A DNA stretch of 64,000 nucleotides. Source: Crocinitomicaceae bacterium. GTDB taxonomy: Bacteria > Bacteroidota > Bacteroidia > Flavobacteriales_G > Salibacteraceae. This document shows, piece after piece, positions 1 to 8,415 of the stretch. Every line of letters begins with the position of its first letter. Position 1 is the first letter of the stretch. Below the pieces are notes generated by a model. The model searched no databases. It was given only the letters and a program-made list of their open reading frames with translations, and was not told the DNA's origin. A program made the position numbers and the translations under genes. The stretch lies in NCBI GenBank assembly GCA_002713215.1, contig PAVO01000036.1:20842-84841 (forward strand). Direction: 5' to 3'.

Positions 1-2
1 TG

Positions 3-440
3 GATTTTCCTGGGTGTGTGATTATAGTAAGCCACGATCGTTACTTTATGGACAAGTTGGTTGATCACTTGTTTGTTATAGAAGGAGGAATTCCCATAAA
101 GGATTTCCCGGGAAACTATTCGCGGTGGAGGGAATGGAAAAAGCAACCAAATGAAGATGTTAGTGCCTCTGCCATTTCACCAAGCGACCCGCGGAAAAAG
201 GAAAAGCCAAAAGCCGACCGGAGCAATAAACTAAGCTATAACGAAAAGAGAGAATTGGGAATTCTGGAAATTGAAATCGAAAAGATGGAGAAACGGAAGA
301 ATGAAATCAATGCCGAATTTGAGGCAGGTATCTCTGATGCTGACAAAATGATGAAGCTCTCGGATGAGTTGGGCAGGCTCATGGAAGAGCTGGATACAAA
401 AACTGATCGTTGGCTGGAATTGAGCGAGAAGGAAAGCTAA
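3..440 (+). CDS. ABC-F family ATPase, C-terminal part (Uup-like), cut by window start
   Basis: This is the end of an ATP-binding protein that continues leftward out of the window. The frame is open from base 3 and the first in-window start-like codon (GTG at 18) is internal. The sequence DFPG..IIVSHDRYF is the D-loop to H-switch region of the second ATPase domain of ABC-F proteins, with the switch histidine in SHDRYF. After it comes a charged linker and a predicted antiparallel coiled coil (roughly the last 70 residues, starting KLSYNEKREL), as in the C-terminal domain of Uup-type members. ABC-F proteins are cytosolic, have no membrane domain and act on the ribosome or on DNA intermediates. 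The Uup assignment rests on the coiled coil only. The gene ends just before a strong hairpin. Confidence 0.9.
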   Translation, partial: DFPGCVIIVSHDRYFMDKLVDHLFVIEGGIPIKDFPGNYSRWREWKKQPNEDVSASAISPSDPRKKEKPKADRSNKLSYNEKRELGILEIEIEKMEKRKNEINAEFEAGISDADKMMKLSDELGRLMEELDTKTDRWLELSEKES

Positions 441-460
441 CCCGTTCTGTTTGTGATAAT

Positions 461-494
461 AAAAAAAGGGGAAGCCAAGACTTCCCCCTTTCAA
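461..494. terminator. Bidirectional intrinsic terminator between convergent genes
   Basis: A run of seven A (461-467) precedes the stem ggggaag (468-474), a 6-nt loop and the perfect complement cttcccc (481-487), followed by cttt. It lies between the stop of the ABC-F gene (440, plus) and the stop of the T9SS protein (515, minus). The A-run gives the U-tract on the minus strand. The plus-strand U-tract is weaker. Confidence 0.75.
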
Positions 495-514
495 ATTATT
501 AAATGATCCTTATC

Positions 515-1219
515 CTAAGGAATGTAGATTTTCTGGGTGCTTATTTCACCATCAGCTGTTGCTTTTAAAATGTAAATTCCCGATTTCAAATTCGCGTCTA
601 AAGCAATGTTACCGGACTGACCAACAAAGTATTGACCTACTCTTGCTCCTGTCAGGCTAAACAGTTCAATTGCATTTGATTCGTTCCCCGATCCAAAGTT
701 GAAATTCAAGGAATGGTTTACAACGACAAAACTTCTCTCATCCGAATTTAGCCATCCCAATGAGGAAGGTATCCTTCCTTTAAAATCACTACAGTACCTT
801 CCGTTGTTAGGATCGGTATTGGCAGCATATGGATTGTATAATGGCCAGGCACAAATTTTCAAACTAAAACCGGGCGTAGTTGGCAGCACATAATTGTTTC
901 TTAAGAAAGCATTTATAGAACTCCCATTAGTCAGGTCAGCAGTTAAACTGGACATGATTAATGTCCCCTGATCAGTACCATCAATGGACCAGCCAAAGGT
1001 TAACGAATCTCCCATCTTAAGGTCCTGTGCGCCTGATAAATTATTTTTAAAAACAAACCAAAGGGTCACGGTATCACCAGGAGTTAAATCATTAGAAGGC
1101 AGAGGGTTGCTTGCACTCCCACCAGCCTTAGTAAAAAAGATGTCTGTTACATCCAGGTATTGAGCTTGTAAGCCAATGGTCAACATTGACAATAATGTAA
1201 GGGTAAGTAATTTTTTCAT
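515..1219 (-). CDS. Secreted protein with T9SS type A C-terminal sorting domain
   Basis: 234 residues. Residues 1-20 (MKKLLTLTLL...QAQ) form a Sec signal peptide. The last ~70 residues carry the type A T9SS sorting domain, with an IELFSLTGARVG core and the ending SGIYILKATADGEISTQKIYIP-like tail, so the protein is exported through the outer membrane and anchored or released there. The central part contains phrases such as PGDTVTLWFVFKNN that suggest one Ig-like beta-sandwich, but I recognise no functional family. The gene is a single transcription unit: a TAnnTTTG box lies 21 bp upstream of the ATG and a hairpin follows the stop. Function unknown beyond cell-surface location. Confidence 0.85.
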   Translation of the reverse strand: MKKLLTLTLLSMLTIGLQAQYLDVTDIFFTKAGGSASNPLPSNDLTPGDTVTLWFVFKNNLSGAQDLKMGDSLTFGWSIDGTDQGTLIMSSLTADLTNGSSINAFLRNNYVLPTTPGFSLKICAWPLYNPYAANTDPNNGRYCSDFKGRIPSSLGWLNSDERSFVVVNHSLNFNFGSGNESNAIELFSLTGARVGQYFVGQSGNIALDANLKSGIYILKATADGEISTQKIYIP

Positions 1220-1239
1220 ATCTGATATTTATATTTTCT

Positions 1240-1247
1240 CAAAAATA
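1240..1247 (-). promoter_or_regulatory. Bacteroidota-type -7 box (TATTTTTG)
   Basis: Matches TAnnTTTG on the minus strand, 20 bp before the ATG of the T9SS protein ending at 515. A partial -33 element (CTG instead of TTG) lies 19 bp further upstream. Confidence 0.45.
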
Positions 1248-1349
1248 GATATTCGATTTAGTCATGCAGAATAAAAAGGATAAATGGTAATTCCTGTCGT
1301 GCCTTACCTTAACAACATAAACGGGCTCTTTAGTTTCTAACCATCCGCT

Positions 1350-1436
1350 TTAAGCTGTGACCAGGTCGGTGCTTAAACCAAATAATGCCAACAGCAGCAC
1401 AATTTGCATAACCCTGACATTATTTGATTTTTGCAT
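1350..1436 (-). CDS. Possible small membrane peptide (28 aa)
   Basis: An ATG-initiated frame of 28 codons ending in TAA. The translation is a short polar start (MQKSNNVRV) followed by a strongly hydrophobic stretch (MQIVLLLALFGL) and a polar end (STDLVTA). It could be a small membrane protein, a relic of a signal peptide from a decayed secreted-protein gene, or chance. No clear promoter box was found directly upstream. Only the hydrophobic pattern supports it. Confidence 0.2.
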   Translation of the reverse strand: MQKSNNVRVMQIVLLLALFGLSTDLVTA

Positions 1437-1509
1437 CTTACAAAATTGAGTTCAACCTGATAACTCAACATAAGTTGCTTGGGACAATGTAAATACGCAA
1501 AATAAATAT

Positions 1510-1536
1510 GGGGGTTGCCTACGAAACCCCTTTTTT
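1510..1536. terminator. Hairpin with T-run downstream of the cyclophilin gene
   Basis: Stem ggggtt (1511-1516) and aacccc (1525-1530) with an 8-nt loop, followed on the plus strand by six T (1531-1536). The expected user is the minus-strand cyclophilin gene that stops at 1571. On that strand the sequence after the stem is only moderately U-rich (catatttatttt). Confidence 0.4.
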
Positions 1537-1570
1537 GGTTCACAAATGAAGCATCATGGCTCAGGATTGA

Positions 1571-2383
1571 TTATCTCCTGATTACAATTCGCTTGGTTAT
1601 ATAGCTGTCAGCATAATTTGCCCGTAAGACGTACAAGCCATCTTTTAGGTTTGAAATGTCTATTTGATTTCCTCCTTTTTCCAATAGTTGATCTTCAAGT
1701 ACAACTTTACCGGTAACATCAATCAATTCAATCCGATAAGGCAACGATCCATTAGTATAAACAGACAGGTTATCCCGTGCCGGATTTGGATAGACGTTCA
1801 AACTTATTTTTTGAGCATTCAGAGAGTTGACAGACGAAGGAGGCTCTGGGATAACTATACGTACGCTATCCATTACCACATCAGTTAGTGGCTTATCAGC
1901 AGGATTACCGGTTCTTCCTGTAGTTGGTACTTTACCAATGGTTTGAACTACGGGAAACCCTTCAACAACGTGTCCGAAAACGGGATGTTTGGAAGTTGAA
2001 GGTGCTTTGTCCCAATCCAATCGGGTGTTGTCTATCAGGTTAATAAAAAACTGAGTGGTACCACTATTTGGGCCTGCATTGGCCATGGAAATTGTTCCTT
2101 TTACATTACTAAGTCCGGTTATAAATTCATCCTGTATGGCTGGTTTGGTTGCTCCCCTACCGCCTTGAATCATAAAGTTGTCTATAACTCTATGGAACAA
2201 TACTCCATCGTAATATTTTTCGTTGACAAGCTTTATAAAATTACCTGCGGTTATTGGTGACAAGGTATCCTCCAGGTACACGACAAAATCACCTTTGGTG
2301 GTATAGAATTTTGCCTTGGTCTGACCAAAACAACTTAACCCAATGGAAATAACAAATGCAGAGAATACTATTTTCTTAAACAT
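1571..2383 (-). CDS. Peptidylprolyl isomerase (cyclophilin type) with T9SS sorting domain
   Basis: 270 residues when started at the ATG at 2383. A longer frame to 2425 exists, but a -7 box (2404-2411) lies inside that extension and the internal start begins with a proper signal peptide (residues 1-21, ending CFGQ). Residues ~24-190 are a cyclophilin domain with the active-site segment FHRVIDNFMIQGG (63-75) and TTQFF (109-113), which catalyse cis-trans isomerisation of proline bonds. Residues from ~205 (VYPNPARDN) to the end form a T9SS type A sorting domain. The protein is therefore expected at the cell surface or outside, unlike the usual periplasmic cyclophilins of Proteobacteria. Confidence 0.92.
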   Translation of the reverse strand: MFKKIVFSAFVISIGLSCFGQTKAKFYTTKGDFVVYLEDTLSPITAGNFIKLVNEKYYDGVLFHRVIDNFMIQGGRGATKPAIQDEFITGLSNVKGTISMANAGPNSGTTQFFINLIDNTRLDWDKAPSTSKHPVFGHVVEGFPVVQTIGKVPTTGRTGNPADKPLTDVVMDSVRIVIPEPPSSVNSLNAQKISLNVYPNPARDNLSVYTNGSLPYRIELIDVTGKVVLEDQLLEKGGNQIDISNLKDGLYVLRANYADSYITKRIVIRR

Positions 2384-2403
2384 GGTGTAGATTTTAATTC
2401 CCT

Positions 2404-2411
2404 CAAATGTA
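2404..2411 (-). promoter_or_regulatory. -7 box (TACATTTG) of the cyclophilin gene
   Basis: Exact match to TAnnTTTG on the minus strand, 20 bp before the chosen ATG at 2383. Its position argues against the longer frame starting at 2425. Confidence 0.5.
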
Positions 2412-2519
2412 TCGATTAATATCATTCCTCAGACGCTGCTGATATTCAGACCTTAATAAGCCTTCGATTAACTTTTGTAGCAATTGAACCAAATGATTCT
2501 ATTATTGTAAGTGATTGTA

Positions 2520-3518
2520 ATGCGATACTTCATTATTTGCTTTTTCCTTATCCCAGTCTTCTTGTTTGGACAAAAAGAAGAGATTAACCAATTGCTAAAA
2601 TCAAATCAACTGTTGACTTATGGATCATTTGTAGTGGGGTATTCTAACCCCGATCAGCAACGGCTTTTGATTTATGGGGAAAAAACTGAATCCTCCACTA
2701 CCCTTTTCAACGTGGCATCAGTATCTAAAACTTTTACCGGGCTGGGCATCTTAAAACTAATTCAGGAAGAGAAAGTAAAACCAGGTGATCCAATTGGCAA
2801 CTACCTGAATAACTTACAACCGGCTTTAAAAAAAGTTACAATTGAACAGCTGGCTTTTCATACCAATGGCATTCACGACTATTTTACACTGATTCAGAAT
2901 CACAAAGGAATTACAAATGATGATGTAATGGCTGCTCTCGCGAAACTGGACAGCACCGTTTTTGAACCAGGGAGCAATTGGGGGTATACCAACTCGGGAT
3001 ATGTACTGTTAGCGGAAATAATAGAAGCAGTTACCCAGGAAGCTTATTCGGTTTGGATAAAAAGAGAAATTCTAGATCCAATGGGTATGGAATCTGCTGT
3101 TCTGTTTCAAGACTCAAAAAACAAACCTGTTTATGGGCACCGTTCCAATGGAAATAGAGACAGTGTTATTTCTCTTACCCATGGTGGTGGAAATTACCTG
3201 TTCACCCCAAACGATTTTATTCAATTGGGAGTGGCTTGCAACCAAAACAAAGAGTTAAATTCCTTATTCAAATTGTCCAAGGGTTTGTCAAAACCGTGGA
3301 TAAGGGATTCGACCTGGAGTTCAGGTTATGGCATGTGGCATGGTCAGGACGATTTTGGTGAATTTGTAGCACATTCAGGACGATCTTATGGTTATCAAGC
3401 CTATTACCGGTATTATACCAATAAGAAGCTTTTTATTTTTTACATGACCAACCAGGATTCACCAAATACTAAGAAGTTCAGGAATGAATTGATTAAACTG
3501 ACCACAGAAACCCAATGA
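2520..3518 (+). CDS. Serine beta-lactamase-like hydrolase (class C / DD-peptidase fold)
   Basis: 332 residues from the ATG at 2520; a GTG three codons earlier is less likely. Residues 1-18 are a signal peptide ending FLFGQ. The family motifs are visible: SxxK as SVSK (residues 67-70, catalytic Ser67 and Lys70), YxN as YTN in WGYTNSGY, and HGGG in place of the KTG box. These mark the Pfam Beta-lactamase family, which also includes DD-carboxypeptidases, esterases and D-aminopeptidases. HGGG is common in non-lactamase members, so antibiotic hydrolysis should not be assumed. The protein is exported, probably to the periplasm or surface. Its stop codon lies one base from the stop of the convergent next gene. 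Confidence 0.85.
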   Translation: MRYFIICFFLIPVFLFGQKEEINQLLKSNQLLTYGSFVVGYSNPDQQRLLIYGEKTESSTTLFNVASVSKTFTGLGILKLIQEEKVKPGDPIGNYLNNLQPALKKVTIEQLAFHTNGIHDYFTLIQNHKGITNDDVMAALAKLDSTVFEPGSNWGYTNSGYVLLAEIIEAVTQEAYSVWIKREILDPMGMESAVLFQDSKNKPVYGHRSNGNRDSVISLTHGGGNYLFTPNDFIQLGVACNQNKELNSLFKLSKGLSKPWIRDSTWSSGYGMWHGQDDFGEFVAHSGRSYGYQAYYRYYTNKKLFIFYMTNQDSPNTKKFRNELIKLTTETQ

Positions 3519-3519
3519 A

Positions 3520-4839
3520 TCAATGTGACACGACCAATGGTGTACTTATTTGAGTTGAGTTTACTGTTGAAATCAAATAATAAAATCCATTTTCCAACGC
3601 TGAAACATCTATTTGAACCGGTAGGTTAGGAGCTTTTTCCTGCAAAACCAAATTACCCGTTGAGGAATACAACCTGAAACCTGAAATTGATGCATCTGAA
3701 TCAATTTGGATTAAAGAAGTTGCCGGATTCGGAAATGCGGTAATTTTAATTGAAGTGCTTTTTAGCTCCTGAAATCCTACTGACCTGGTACATGTTGGAT
3801 AGAACTGAGTTCTATTTGTTATTAACCTGCTGTAATGGTGGTAGGTTTCTGTTCTCGAAATAACTCTACCGTTTTCATAGTAGTATTTATAAACCCAGGT
3901 TCCCTGATAATTGCCTGAATCTGCATTCCAGTTGGAACGAACAATTGAACTATCAATACCCCAGGCATTGTAAACAATATTGGTTTCATAGGTGCTTAAT
4001 GGTCCTCCGGGGTTGCCTTGTTTTTTAAATTCGTAAATTAATCGACCCTTGTCGAATTTGCGCTGTGCATACTCTAGGGAATCTTTTGGTTGCCCCAGGC
4101 TATCTATATTAACGCTAATAAATTTCATATTCGTTGAGTCTGGCAGATAAACAGAATGATCTTCCCATTTTAAACCAAAGGACTTTGAAGTTTTGTCATA
4201 ATTATGAAACTTAAAAATCATCTGACGCCCTTTGGAATCGTAGATGTACTCAAACTTTATTTTATTGAATAATTCACCTTTGTAGGTGTATGAAGTATGT
4301 AATTTTTCCTGAATTCCATTACTGTCGTATGTGAACTGAAAAACATCGGCTAGGAATAGTTTCTTTTGATAGGCCAGGTACTTCTCTTCTTTCATCAAGT
4401 GATCGTTGGAATAGGTGTTAAGCGTTTTACGTGCCGAATACCTGTTGCCCAATTCGTAAGCATAAAAATTATACTCTGTCACTCTATTACGGGCATCAAT
4501 TTTCCATAATTCAACTGCATTGGTATCCGTCAATTCAGGATCACTTGGGTCATAGTGATTTAATTCAACCTTTCTTTCAAGAGTCCCATTTTTATCGTAT
4601 TGAAAATGATAGGAGTTGACTAAACACCAGGCACCATTTGGAAGCCCACAGCTTCGATCATAAACAAAAACCAGGGTTGAGTCACAATCGGAATTGAATT
4701 GCACTATAAAAAACTCCGTGGTGTCTTTTTGCTGGGTACTGGTATTTAAACTTATTGTAAAGCTGGAATCCTGTGTTTCCCCAGCGTAGAGCGATACGGA
4801 GACAAGAAAAATTAGTGATAGATAAAGGGCGTTTTTCAT
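3520..4839 (-). CDS. Secreted YD-like repeat protein with T9SS sorting domain
   Basis: 439 residues. Signal peptide at residues 1-19 (MKNALYLSLI...YAG). The middle contains several copies of a beta-hairpin motif of the form F-x-YDxNG (YDKNGTLER, YDSNGIQEK, YDSKGRQMI), resembling RHS/YD repeats. Most of the middle part reads as regularly spaced beta strands rich in Tyr and Asn. The C-terminus (FPNPATS to LVVSH) is a T9SS type A sorting domain. A paralogue in style, without the sorting domain, is encoded at 61995-62897. The exact role is unknown; a surface structural or adhesive role is an inference. Confidence 0.8.
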   Translation of the reverse strand: MKNALYLSLIFLVSVSLYAGETQDSSFTISLNTSTQQKDTTEFFIVQFNSDCDSTLVFVYDRSCGLPNGAWCLVNSYHFQYDKNGTLERKVELNHYDPSDPELTDTNAVELWKIDARNRVTEYNFYAYELGNRYSARKTLNTYSNDHLMKEEKYLAYQKKLFLADVFQFTYDSNGIQEKLHTSYTYKGELFNKIKFEYIYDSKGRQMIFKFHNYDKTSKSFGLKWEDHSVYLPDSTNMKFISVNIDSLGQPKDSLEYAQRKFDKGRLIYEFKKQGNPGGPLSTYETNIVYNAWGIDSSIVRSNWNADSGNYQGTWVYKYYYENGRVISRTETYHHYSRLITNRTQFYPTCTRSVGFQELKSTSIKITAFPNPATSLIQIDSDASISGFRLYSSTGNLVLQEKAPNLPVQIDVSALENGFYYLISTVNSTQISTPLVVSH

Positions 4840-5049
4840 GATAATATTTTTGGCGAAAGTGAATTCTTTCAGCTAGTCGTTCCAGGTCATATTCTTAGTC
4901 GGTTGGTATGATTAAACGAATGGACTAAACTTCTTTCTAACAGCCGTTTACACTGAATTTAGGACCCTTTATTGATAAAATAATTCTAAAAGCGGACACA
5001 GGATACACAGTTCAATTGGTTCAATTATTATGGAAGTTAGCAACAGCTA

Positions 5050-6192
5050 TTATTGCAGCCCCTTGTAAGACCACTTTCTCCACAACCATTCAAGTGGTCC
5101 TTGCTTGAATTTTTGAAGCCACAACGTGGAAAGAATTACCTCGACAATAAATATTCCAATGGTAAGGTATAGTAAATCGATTGGGCGAAGGCTACCATAC
5201 CATCCCAGTCCATAACCATAGAATAAGAATACGCAAACCAGGGATTGAAGAAAATAGTTTGACAAGGAAGTTCGTCCTACGGGAATGAAAAATTGTAAAA
5301 TTTTTCCAACCCATTTTTGGTGGAATAAACAGGTAAAACCGAGGATATAGAAAAGCCCCAAAAGAATCTCAACCACAATGTTTTGCCCGATTAAAAATGG
5401 AACAATCAAAGGATTTTCATCCGGATTGTACCACTCAAAATATTCGGATCTAAACCCGTACCAAAGAAGAATGATCACCAATGCAAACAAAAAGTTCAAC
5501 CATTTTGGCCTGTAAGTTTCAATCAACTTGAGTTTGCCGGCAGCAATTCCAAAACAAAAAAGGGCCAATTCCTTGGGGAGGTAAAAAGCCAGTTTCTCAT
5601 TCCTAAGCGACCAGAATTCTTGCAATCGGTATGGAAGTAGTTCCCAATACATTGACGACGAATAAATTTCAATAAACTGATCCAATGACAAATCGGATTG
5701 AATGGAAATGGAGGGCAAAAGAAACCACCTAAAAACAAACGAAATAGCCACCGACGAAAAGTAAAGTGAGACTCCCAGAATCAGCAGGGTTTTTACCTGC
5801 CGTTTTAGTAGAAATGGAATTAAAAAACCAAGGAGCGCGTAAGGCAATAGAATATCTCCAAACCAAAAAAACAGGAGGTGAATAATTCCGAATCCGGCAA
5901 GTGCAACCATTCGTCGATTCCAGAACTTTCCAAATTTGGAATCATTGGCCATTCTACGGTATTGAATGTTGGCACCATATCCAAAAAGGAAGGCGAATAT
6001 GAACATGAATTTGCCGGCAATAAAAGAAGAGGATATAAAAACGAGTAACTCGTCTATTCCTTTGAAGCCACCATAGAAATCAGGGTAATAGGCATATGGG
6101 GCGTGAAAAACGTAGATGTTTACCCACAGAATGCCAAGCAGCGCAAATCCTCTTAGGGCATCAATCGAATCTATTCGTTGCTTCTTTTCCAT
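5050..6192 (-). CDS. DUF418 family integral membrane protein
   Basis: 380 residues from the ATG at 6192. An upstream ATT in the same frame (6210) would add six residues and is less likely. The N-terminus RIDSIDALRGFALLGILWVN is the hallmark of DUF418/COG2311 proteins, and the C-terminus has the family ending GPLEWLWR. About nine to ten hydrophobic segments are visible. The substrate is unknown; the SIDxLRGxA start resembles that of membrane acyltransferases (COG1835/COG2311 type), but no activity is proven. It is the last gene of a seven-gene minus-strand run, 23 bp after the GNAT gene. Confidence 0.85.
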   Translation of the reverse strand: MEKKQRIDSIDALRGFALLGILWVNIYVFHAPYAYYPDFYGGFKGIDELLVFISSSFIAGKFMFIFAFLFGYGANIQYRRMANDSKFGKFWNRRMVALAGFGIIHLLFFWFGDILLPYALLGFLIPFLLKRQVKTLLILGVSLYFSSVAISFVFRWFLLPSISIQSDLSLDQFIEIYSSSMYWELLPYRLQEFWSLRNEKLAFYLPKELALFCFGIAAGKLKLIETYRPKWLNFLFALVIILLWYGFRSEYFEWYNPDENPLIVPFLIGQNIVVEILLGLFYILGFTCLFHQKWVGKILQFFIPVGRTSLSNYFLQSLVCVFLFYGYGLGWYGSLRPIDLLYLTIGIFIVEVILSTLWLQKFKQGPLEWLWRKWSYKGLQ

Positions 6193-6215
6193 GCCAATTT
6201 CCGAATACAATATTG

Positions 6216-6953
6216 CTATAAAAACTCAAATACTTCCATTATACCGAAAGAATTGAATCCAAGTTTTTTATAAACCGGCAAACCCATTGGAGTGGCATAC
6301 AGAAGTGCTGTTTTATAACCTCGATTTTTAGCATTCAACATTAGGGCTTGAGTAATTTCCGTACCATACCCTCTTCCACTATAATCTTCCAGTGTAGATA
6401 TTAAGTACAGTCCTATTTCACCTTCTTCCAGATAACCTAATGCCGTGCATACCGGAACATCGTTCTCGAATCCCAGAAGCAGTTTTACCTGATCCATTTG
6501 GAGCCATTTTGCAAAGGCTTGTTCAGCTAGCTTTCCCCTCATCAAGGCTCTTTCTACAACAGCCAGCCAGGCCTGGAATAGCTCCTCTGAATTTACTTCA
6601 ACCACATTCAATTTGGTGGGCCTCAGTGCTGGTGTATCATTCAGGTTCTTGCTCATGCTTATCCACTCGGTTCGCTTTGTGGTCAACCGATTAAGTTGCA
6701 TGCGAACCTTCGAAGACGTATTCGAATTGGTCATTATCTTGTTGGGCCAATTGTTTTGTTTTATTTCGTTGGTTAATTCCTGTATCTCAGTCTCCGACCA
6801 GCGCTGGTTTTCACTTGGATCAAACAATATGTTCTGCCAAACCGAATTGGGAGATTGAGAAACTTTAAAATGGGTATGAGAAATTACAGGCTGTTCAAAA
6901 CACTCAGCTATGGAATTAAAAAAAGAAAAGTGAATTTGATCGGGGTGTCTCAT
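6216..6953 (-). CDS. GNAT family N-acetyltransferase
   Basis: 245 residues. The second half has the GNAT fold: LGYLEEGEIGLYLISTL (strands 3-4), then GRGYGTEIT, the acetyl-CoA pyrophosphate-binding loop, and the closing PVYKKLGFNSFG seen at the end of most GNATs. The first ~110 residues are an extra N-terminal region often found in two-lobed GNATs of this size. The substrate cannot be told. It lies 13 bp after the esterase-like gene and directly before the DUF418 gene on the same strand, so co-transcription is likely. Confidence 0.82.
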   Translation of the reverse strand: MRHPDQIHFSFFNSIAECFEQPVISHTHFKVSQSPNSVWQNILFDPSENQRWSETEIQELTNEIKQNNWPNKIMTNSNTSSKVRMQLNRLTTKRTEWISMSKNLNDTPALRPTKLNVVEVNSEELFQAWLAVVERALMRGKLAEQAFAKWLQMDQVKLLLGFENDVPVCTALGYLEEGEIGLYLISTLEDYSGRGYGTEITQALMLNAKNRGYKTALLYATPMGLPVYKKLGFNSFGIMEVFEFL

Positions 6954-6966
6954 AAAAGTGCTAACG

Positions 6967-7911
6967 CTATTTGGATCGCTTAATTATCCATTGCATCAAT
7001 AATTCTTCATCGACAATGGTCCAGGAGTGACAGTTTCGATTTCCTTGTTTATCAAATCCCTTTCCCATGGTTTCGATTAGGGTTACATCCTCATTTCCAA
7101 CATTGTTAAGTGCCCTTGCAAAACCAACATGGTCCACCGCATTAATATCGGAATAGGTTGCGTTTCTTTCATAGGTCCACCAATTCATATCGGCTTCGTG
7201 AAATAGGATAATGGGAACATAGTTGAAATCTTTTGCTGAAGTCATTGCCTTATCCGTAGCGGAAAAGACGGAAGCCTTTCGATAATTCTCTATGTACTCG
7301 TCCGGACCTCCACCAAGGTATTTGGGATACAACTCCAACATCCAGTTGGCCTCCTCATTCATTCCCTTCGGATGATTTCTTTCTAAAATGTCTTTTGCGG
7401 AGCGATAAAACCGTTCGTTATCCAATGGAGAATCGCACACAAAAGCACCGGCTATTTTAAGTCCGAACTTAGATTTCCCCTGTTCACAAAACTGTGTAAA
7501 TCGCAAAGCACGTGTTCCACTGGCTGATATGCCTCCGATAAAAATATTTTCTTTCGGAACCTTGTTTCCCTCAACTACCTCTTGAATAATTTGATCCAAT
7601 AAAACCATGGGGGCCTCGTCCAGAAACAATTCCGGAAAAAGATTTGAGGTATTGGTGAGTAAGTAGATAAATCCATTTTCAAGGCAGAGGTTCATGATGT
7701 TGTACCGACTTTTTGGTTCCCCTTTGGGTAAGCTCGAATAGTCACGAACTACCATGCCTTTTATTTCACCTTTTGGCAATATTTTCAGGTAGCAATTGAA
7801 TGAACTATCTGCTGGATTTCGATAAACGTATTCAAAGTTTTGCCCACTAGCATCAATGGAGCAAAGCAAACCCCAAAGCATCAAAGCAATAAAAAAAGTA
7901 CCCTTTCTCAT
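6967..7911 (-). CDS. Secreted alpha/beta-hydrolase-like protein
   Basis: 314 residues with a signal peptide (1-24, ending DASGQ). The segment FIGGISASGTRALRF contains GxSxSG, the nucleophile elbow of alpha/beta hydrolases. A later NCHSWTIVDEELLMQWI could supply the catalytic histidine near the C-terminus. Overall it resembles esterase-like proteins rather than peptidases, but the family is not certain. It is exported, probably periplasmic. It starts 3 bp after the stop of the upstream GNAT gene, so it belongs to the same transcript. Confidence 0.65.
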   Translation of the reverse strand: MRKGTFFIALMLWGLLCSIDASGQNFEYVYRNPADSSFNCYLKILPKGEIKGMVVRDYSSLPKGEPKSRYNIMNLCLENGFIYLLTNTSNLFPELFLDEAPMVLLDQIIQEVVEGNKVPKENIFIGGISASGTRALRFTQFCEQGKSKFGLKIAGAFVCDSPLDNERFYRSAKDILERNHPKGMNEEANWMLELYPKYLGGGPDEYIENYRKASVFSATDKAMTSAKDFNYVPIILFHEADMNWWTYERNATYSDINAVDHVGFARALNNVGNEDVTLIETMGKGFDKQGNRNCHSWTIVDEELLMQWIIKRSK

Positions 7912-7914
7912 GGC

Positions 7915-8415
7915 TTACAATACAGCTTTCTCCCTTGGAAGTTCATAGCGTCGGTGATCTCCACTCATTTCTTCGGTTCTTGTAAATCCCATTTTGTAGA
8001 TCACCCCAATGGAAGCTTCATTGCTGTCAGTGGTATATGCCGTTATCATTTTCAGGTCCAAGTCTTTAAACCCAAAATTTAGAACCCGAATTAATGCCTC
8101 CCACATGTATCCCTTTCTTCGAAAAGGTTCTCGCGTAACATAACCGACCTCTCCTATATCATTCTCAAAACCTCGATAATAACCTATGGTTCCGATAAGT
8201 TCTGGCCCCTTATAAATTCCCCAGGTAATCATTCGTTTCTTGCTAAAACCATCCGTAACATTCTTTACCAACTCAACTACTTCTTTATGATTATTGGCCC
8301 TGCCATTAAACGAAGTAATCTCCAACAGATGATCCAGGTTGGGGTTAACGAGTTCTTTTAACTCCAACCTTTCCGTACTTAATTCAGGAAAAGATTTAAA
8401 TACATTTTGATTCAT
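7915..8415 (-). CDS. GNAT N-acetyltransferase, RimJ/RimL (Acetyltransf_3) type
   Basis: 166 residues. The N-terminus LSTERLELKEL is typical of the RimJ/RimL group, which acetylates protein N-termini, small molecules or antibiotics. The acetyl-CoA-binding segment is VTREPFRRKGYMWEAL (RxxGxxxEA) and the closing strand is IGVIYKMGFTRT. Its start overlaps the stop of the DUF1801 gene by 4 nt (ATGA type), indicating translational coupling. Substrate unknown. Confidence 0.85.
   Translation of the reverse strand: MNQNVFKSFPELSTERLELKELVNPNLDHLLEITSFNGRANNHKEVVELVKNVTDGFSKKRMITWGIYKGPELIGTIGYYRGFENDIGEVGYVTREPFRRKGYMWEALIRVLNFGFKDLDLKMITAYTTDSNEASIGVIYKMGFTRTEEMSGDHRRYELPREKAVL

Larger units (their letters stand above)
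1220..1570. other. Intergenic region of ~350 bp
   Basis: Between two minus-strand genes. It holds the promoter box of the downstream gene (1240-1247), a 28-codon hydrophobic small ORF (1350-1436, minus) and a hairpin (1510-1536). I see no tRNA-like or other RNA fold here, and no long ORF. Confidence 0.6.

Noticed and set aside
2520..3518. Antibiotic-resistance beta-lactamase
   Set aside because: HGGG replaces the KTG box and the layout matches the broad beta-lactamase/DD-peptidase/esterase family; no class A, C or D specific features were seen.
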